This document shows, piece by piece, positions 60,464 through 64,000 of a stretch of DNA of 64,000 bases. How positions within the stretch are numbered: the stretch's first letter is position 1; the number at the start of each line of letters is the position of its first letter. The notes beneath the pieces are model-generated. The model ran no database searches and was not told the DNA's origin. It worked only from the letters and a program-made list of their open reading frames with translations. The position numbers and the translations under genes were made by a program. The DNA is from Rhinopomastus cyanomelas (taxonomy: Eukaryota; Chordata; Aves; Bucerotiformes; Rhinopomastidae): positions 1 to 64,000 of the forward strand of contig VXBP01010369.1 of the NCBI GenBank assembly GCA_013400115.1, read 5' to 3'.

Positions 60464-60975
60464 ACTGTGTCCAGTTCTGGGCCCCTCAATTTAGGAAGGA
60501 CATTGAGGTGCTTGAGCGTGTCCAGAGAAGGGCAACAAGGCTGCTGAGAGGCCTTGAGCACAAGCCCTATGAGGAGAGGCTGAGGGAGCTGGGATTGTTT
60601 AGCCTTGAGAAGAGGAAGCTCAGGGGAGACCTTATTGCTGTCTACAACTACCTGAGGGTTGGCTGTGGCCAGGAGGAGGTTGCTCTCTTCTCTCAGGCAG
60701 CCAACACCAGAACAAGAGGACACAGCCTCAAGCTGCGCCAGGGGAAATGTAGGCTTGAGGTGAGGAGAAAGTTCTTCACTGCGAGAGTCATTGGCCACTG
60801 GAATGGCCTGCCCAGGGAGATGGTGGAGTCGCCATCCCTGGAGCTGTTCAAAGCAGGTTTGGACGTGGCACTTGGTGCCATGGTCTATCCTTGAGCTCCG
60901 TGGCAACAGGTTGGACTTGATGATCTATGAGGTCTCTTCCAACCTTGGTAATACTGCGATACTGTGATACTTATA
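60464..60975 (+). mobile_element. CR1 of a second young subfamily
   Basis: A 512-bp copy opens at TGTGTCCAGTTCTGGGCCCC. It has an intact frame (60508-60894, 128 codons: ERVQRRATRLLRGLEHKPYEE) and ends with CCAACCTTGGTAATACTG and GATACTGT-type octamers instead of ATTCTATG. The distinct 3' end and coding variants define a different CR1 lineage, also active fairly recently. Confidence 0.93.
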
Positions 60976-62384
60976 GACACTAATATATATTGCACTTCTG
61001 TAGAGCCTTCACTCATTCTTCAACACCACCATCCAGAACCTCCACTGAAAGTAATATAACAGTCAATAGTCAAAATCAGTAACAAAGTCACCAGTGTTTC
61101 CTAAGAGGTTACAGAAAATGAAGGAAGGCACACAAAGAAGAGAAGGCGAGGTTAAGAGGAAGTGATTTCTTCAGTAATTTACAGCTTTGTTTCACAGGAG
61201 TGGCTCATTCTGGTCTAGTCCCTGCTCTAAACTAACTGCTGCTGCTCGAAAATATCAGTGTGTGAAATTCTTTTCCCAAAGTGTTCTACAAGACTGGGTT
61301 CACTGCTGGTGGTGAACAATGGTGCAGGGGGAGGTTATTAGATGCTCTGTTTACAATGTTGTTGAATAATAAATTAAACTGGAGAGATCCTACTGTGCTG
61401 AACAAAAATAACTGCAAAGCATTACATTTGGTAATAGCATGAATTCAGGGCACAAATGAATTATCCATAAAAGTCTGAACGCCAACACGTACAGCTGATA
61501 TGCCTCTGCTTCTTACGAGATCTGCCACTACCCATGGAATTTCTATCCAGTGTTTGCCTCATATTTAGTTTCTCTCTTACAAATCAACACATCTCTGTTC
61601 TGACTATTACCTCTAAAAATTCAAAACCTTCTTTTTCTGCTGTATATTAGTTTCTGATGAACATGGTTCGCTCACAATGCCCCCGAAACCTGGCATTTTT
61701 TTGTTAAAGATTTCTCCATAATATCAAATGCACTCCAATCTTCTCTGGACCATATTCTTTCTTGACTTTCCTCATCCATGCCAATTTAAAATATTTGCTG
61801 GAATTGGAGCTTTTAAGGTGAAACCAGATTCTGGTTTTTATATTAATGATTTAACAGGAATCCTCATATATGCTGATTGGGACAAGATGTTCATCTTTTG
61901 TATGTGAAAGGAAGTTATTTTACTCCTCATCTGAAACAAAATGCAGAAATTTATTTACAAGCTGAATTTTTATCTCCTTCCTCATCCTTATTGAAGAAAG
62001 ACTGGTTCTAAGAGAAAAAATTCAGAGCAAGCCCTGAGATAACTTGTGTGAAACATTTGAGGTAGGATTGAAATGTGAATTCCTTGTACTACTGCTGTAA
62101 CTTAGCCAGGACTCCAGGTTCAGTCTCATTATTAACGACCTGATCTAAACCAGCAATTTTTAAAGCAAAGTTAACTTATATAGTTTCACTAAAAGTTTCC
62201 ACTTATTAGTTTATGAAGAAAATGGGGATAATGGGAAGATTGTTGAGGCAATTTTTCCTCTTCATTTAAGACTTATCGACTGTGTGCAGTCTTCACTGTA
62301 TTAAATGGAAGAGCTGAATTTCTTGTGTTGGTGAAATGTTAAATCAGATTCTTGGATAAAATAGGTATTGATGGAAACCATGAG
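60976..62384. other. Intergenic, no recognised feature
   Basis: No gene or repeat recognised. Confidence 0.5.
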
Positions 62385-63868
62385 GCCTCCAAGCATCCTA
62401 GGAGGGAAACCAGATTGCTCAGCTAAGTCCCTGAAATACCAGTGCAGCATGCAGCATGGGGAATAAGCAGGAGGGGTTAGTCACCTGACTGAACACAGTC
62501 ACATGTGTGATGGCAATTACTGAGACCTGGTGGGACCGCCCACATGACCGGAATGTGCTCATGGACAGCTATGTCCTTTTCAGGACAGGACAGCAAGGCA
62601 GGGTGGTGGAGTTGCTTTTTACAAGAGAGAGCAACTGGAATGTATTGAGTTATGTCCAGGGACGGATAAAGACAGAGTTGAGAGTTTGTGGGTGCGCATT
62701 GAGGGGCAGGCTGGCATGGGTGAGCACTGCCGTGGGTGTCTATTACAGGCCACCAGATCCATATCAGGAAGTTGATGAAGTCTTCTACAGGCAGCTGACA
62801 GCAGCCTCACAGCTGCAGGCCCTGGTTCTCATGGGGGATTTTAACTACCCTGATATTTCCTGGAAGACCTACTCAGCCAACCAGTCACTGTCCAGGAGGT
62901 TCCTCCAGTGCATTGCTGACAATTTCCCACTAGGAGAGGAGCACTGCTGGATTTTGTACTCACCAACAAGGCGGGTCTGGTTGAAGCAGTGAAGGTTGAG
63001 AGCAGTCTTTGTTGCAGTGACCATGAGATGGTGGAGTTGAGGGTCTCATGTGGTAGGAACAGAATAGCCAGCAGAATCACAACCCTGGACTTCAGGAGGG
63101 CCAACTTTGTCCTTTTCAAGCAATTGCTAGGGGAAATCCCATGGGACAAGATACTGCAGGTAAAGGGATCCAAGATAGCTGGTTAACATTCAAAGACCAC
63201 TTCTTTGAAGCCCAACATAAGAACATTCTAACGTGTAGGAAGTCAAGGAAGGGAGCCGGAAGACCTGTGTGGTTAAACAGGGAGCTGCTGGTCAAACTGA
63301 AGGGGAAGAAAGTCAGTATTTCATAGAAGGAGGGGATGACCACTTGGGGTGATTTTAGGGCTCTGGTGAGAGAATGTAGGGATGCAACTGGGCTTCTTCA
63401 AATGCATTGCAGCTAAAACTAAACCTAGAGACAACTTAGGACCCTGCTGAATGAGGTGGGTACCCTGAAGACAGAGCATACAGAGAAAGCAGAGATACTC
63501 AACACCTTCTTTGCCTCTGTCTATACTTCTGTCTCACACAGCATCCTTGCAGGCCAACTGAGGCAGTGTGAGGCAACTACATGGTTGGGTAGTGAGGTGC
63601 ATTGTGAACTGGCTGCAGGATAGAATCCAGAGATTAGTGGTCAGTGGGACAGTGTCTAGTTGGAGGCCTGTATCTAGTGGAGTGCCCCAAGGGTTGGTAC
63701 TGGGACCAGTCCTATTCAATCTATTCATTAGTAACTTGGATGAGGGGTTAGGGTGCAGTCAGCAAGTTTGCTGATGACCCAAAGCTGGGAGGAGTGGCCA
63801 ACTCCACAGCAGGCTGTTCTGCCATTCAGCAGGACCTGGACAGGCTGGAGTGCTGGGCAGTGAGGAAA
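62385..63868 (+). mobile_element. CR1 with endonuclease domain, internally deleted and lacking its 3' end
   Basis: This is the only copy here reaching into the apurinic-type endonuclease. The open frame 62507-62992 holds MAITETWWD, a GVYYRPPD segment and LVLMGDFNYPDISW with the conserved acidic/Asn residues. The linker follows (DFRRANFVLF, then the WVNRELL-type VWLNRELL). Near 63525 a large deletion joins the linker to the SHSILA segment. WRPVSSGVPQGLVLGPVLFN and a FADD-type core (near 63768) follow, and the element stops at about 63868. Several stops and frameshifts make it inactive. Confidence 0.9.
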
Positions 63869-64000
63869 CTGAGCTTGGTTGATTCTGGTGTTTCTGGTCT
63901 TTTACTATGCAGTAATCGTTCAGAGAAAGAGAACCTCTGCCTTCTCTGTTCATTAACAACTACGGTAGGTCACTCAAAGAGTCTGCACCCCACTTCATAC
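63869..64000. other. End of window, no recognised feature
   Basis: Short unique-looking sequence following the truncated CR1. Confidence 0.4.

Noticed and set aside
1..64000. tRNA, rRNA, snoRNA genes and CRISPR arrays
   Set aside because: I saw no tRNA A/B box pairs with cloverleaf, no rRNA segments, and no regularly spaced direct repeats with unique spacers. The only regular repeats are the satellites listed.

Overview
This is vertebrate nuclear DNA, almost certainly from a bird. It is AT-rich and gene-poor, and it is strewn with CR1 retrotransposons (LINEs) carrying the avian CR1 3' end (a run of ATTCTATG-type octamers after a conserved terminal segment). By summing the segments I recognise, CR1 makes up about 11.5 kb, or roughly 18% of the window. 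That is far above the level usual in most birds and fits a CR1-rich lineage such as woodpeckers and their relatives (Piciformes). This taxonomic suggestion is an inference, not something read from a marker gene.

The only protein-coding gene I can support is the 3' end of MMP16 (MT3-MMP, a membrane-anchored matrix metalloproteinase), on the + strand. Three exons (8195-8345, 14241-14356, 17455-17789) join in frame through GT-AG introns. They encode the last 200 residues: the C-terminal part of the hemopexin propeller, the stem, one transmembrane helix and a 20-residue cytoplasmic tail ending in EWV. The catalytic and N-terminal exons lie upstream of base 1.

From 17790 to about 27720 there is a 9.9-kb stretch with several polyadenylation signals and almost no CR1. 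It ends with an AATAAA at 27693 and a GU-rich element just before a CR1 begins at 27757. I read it as the long MMP16 3' UTR. Introns upstream and intergenic DNA downstream carry CR1s at normal density for this genome.

From 27.7 kb to the end I find no host gene. This matches the gene-poor interval known downstream of MMP16 in other amniotes. The region holds CR1 copies of several ages (nested, head-to-head, chimeric, internally deleted and 3'-truncated), one probable ancient L3/CR1-like LINE, one probable solo LTR and weaker LTR remnants, two minisatellites (14 bp and 27 bp units) and microsatellites grown from CR1 tails.

I did not find evidence of a novel biological system. The most interesting signals are the retrotransposon-depleted 3' UTR and the CR1 insertions that record nesting, template mixing and tail expansion.
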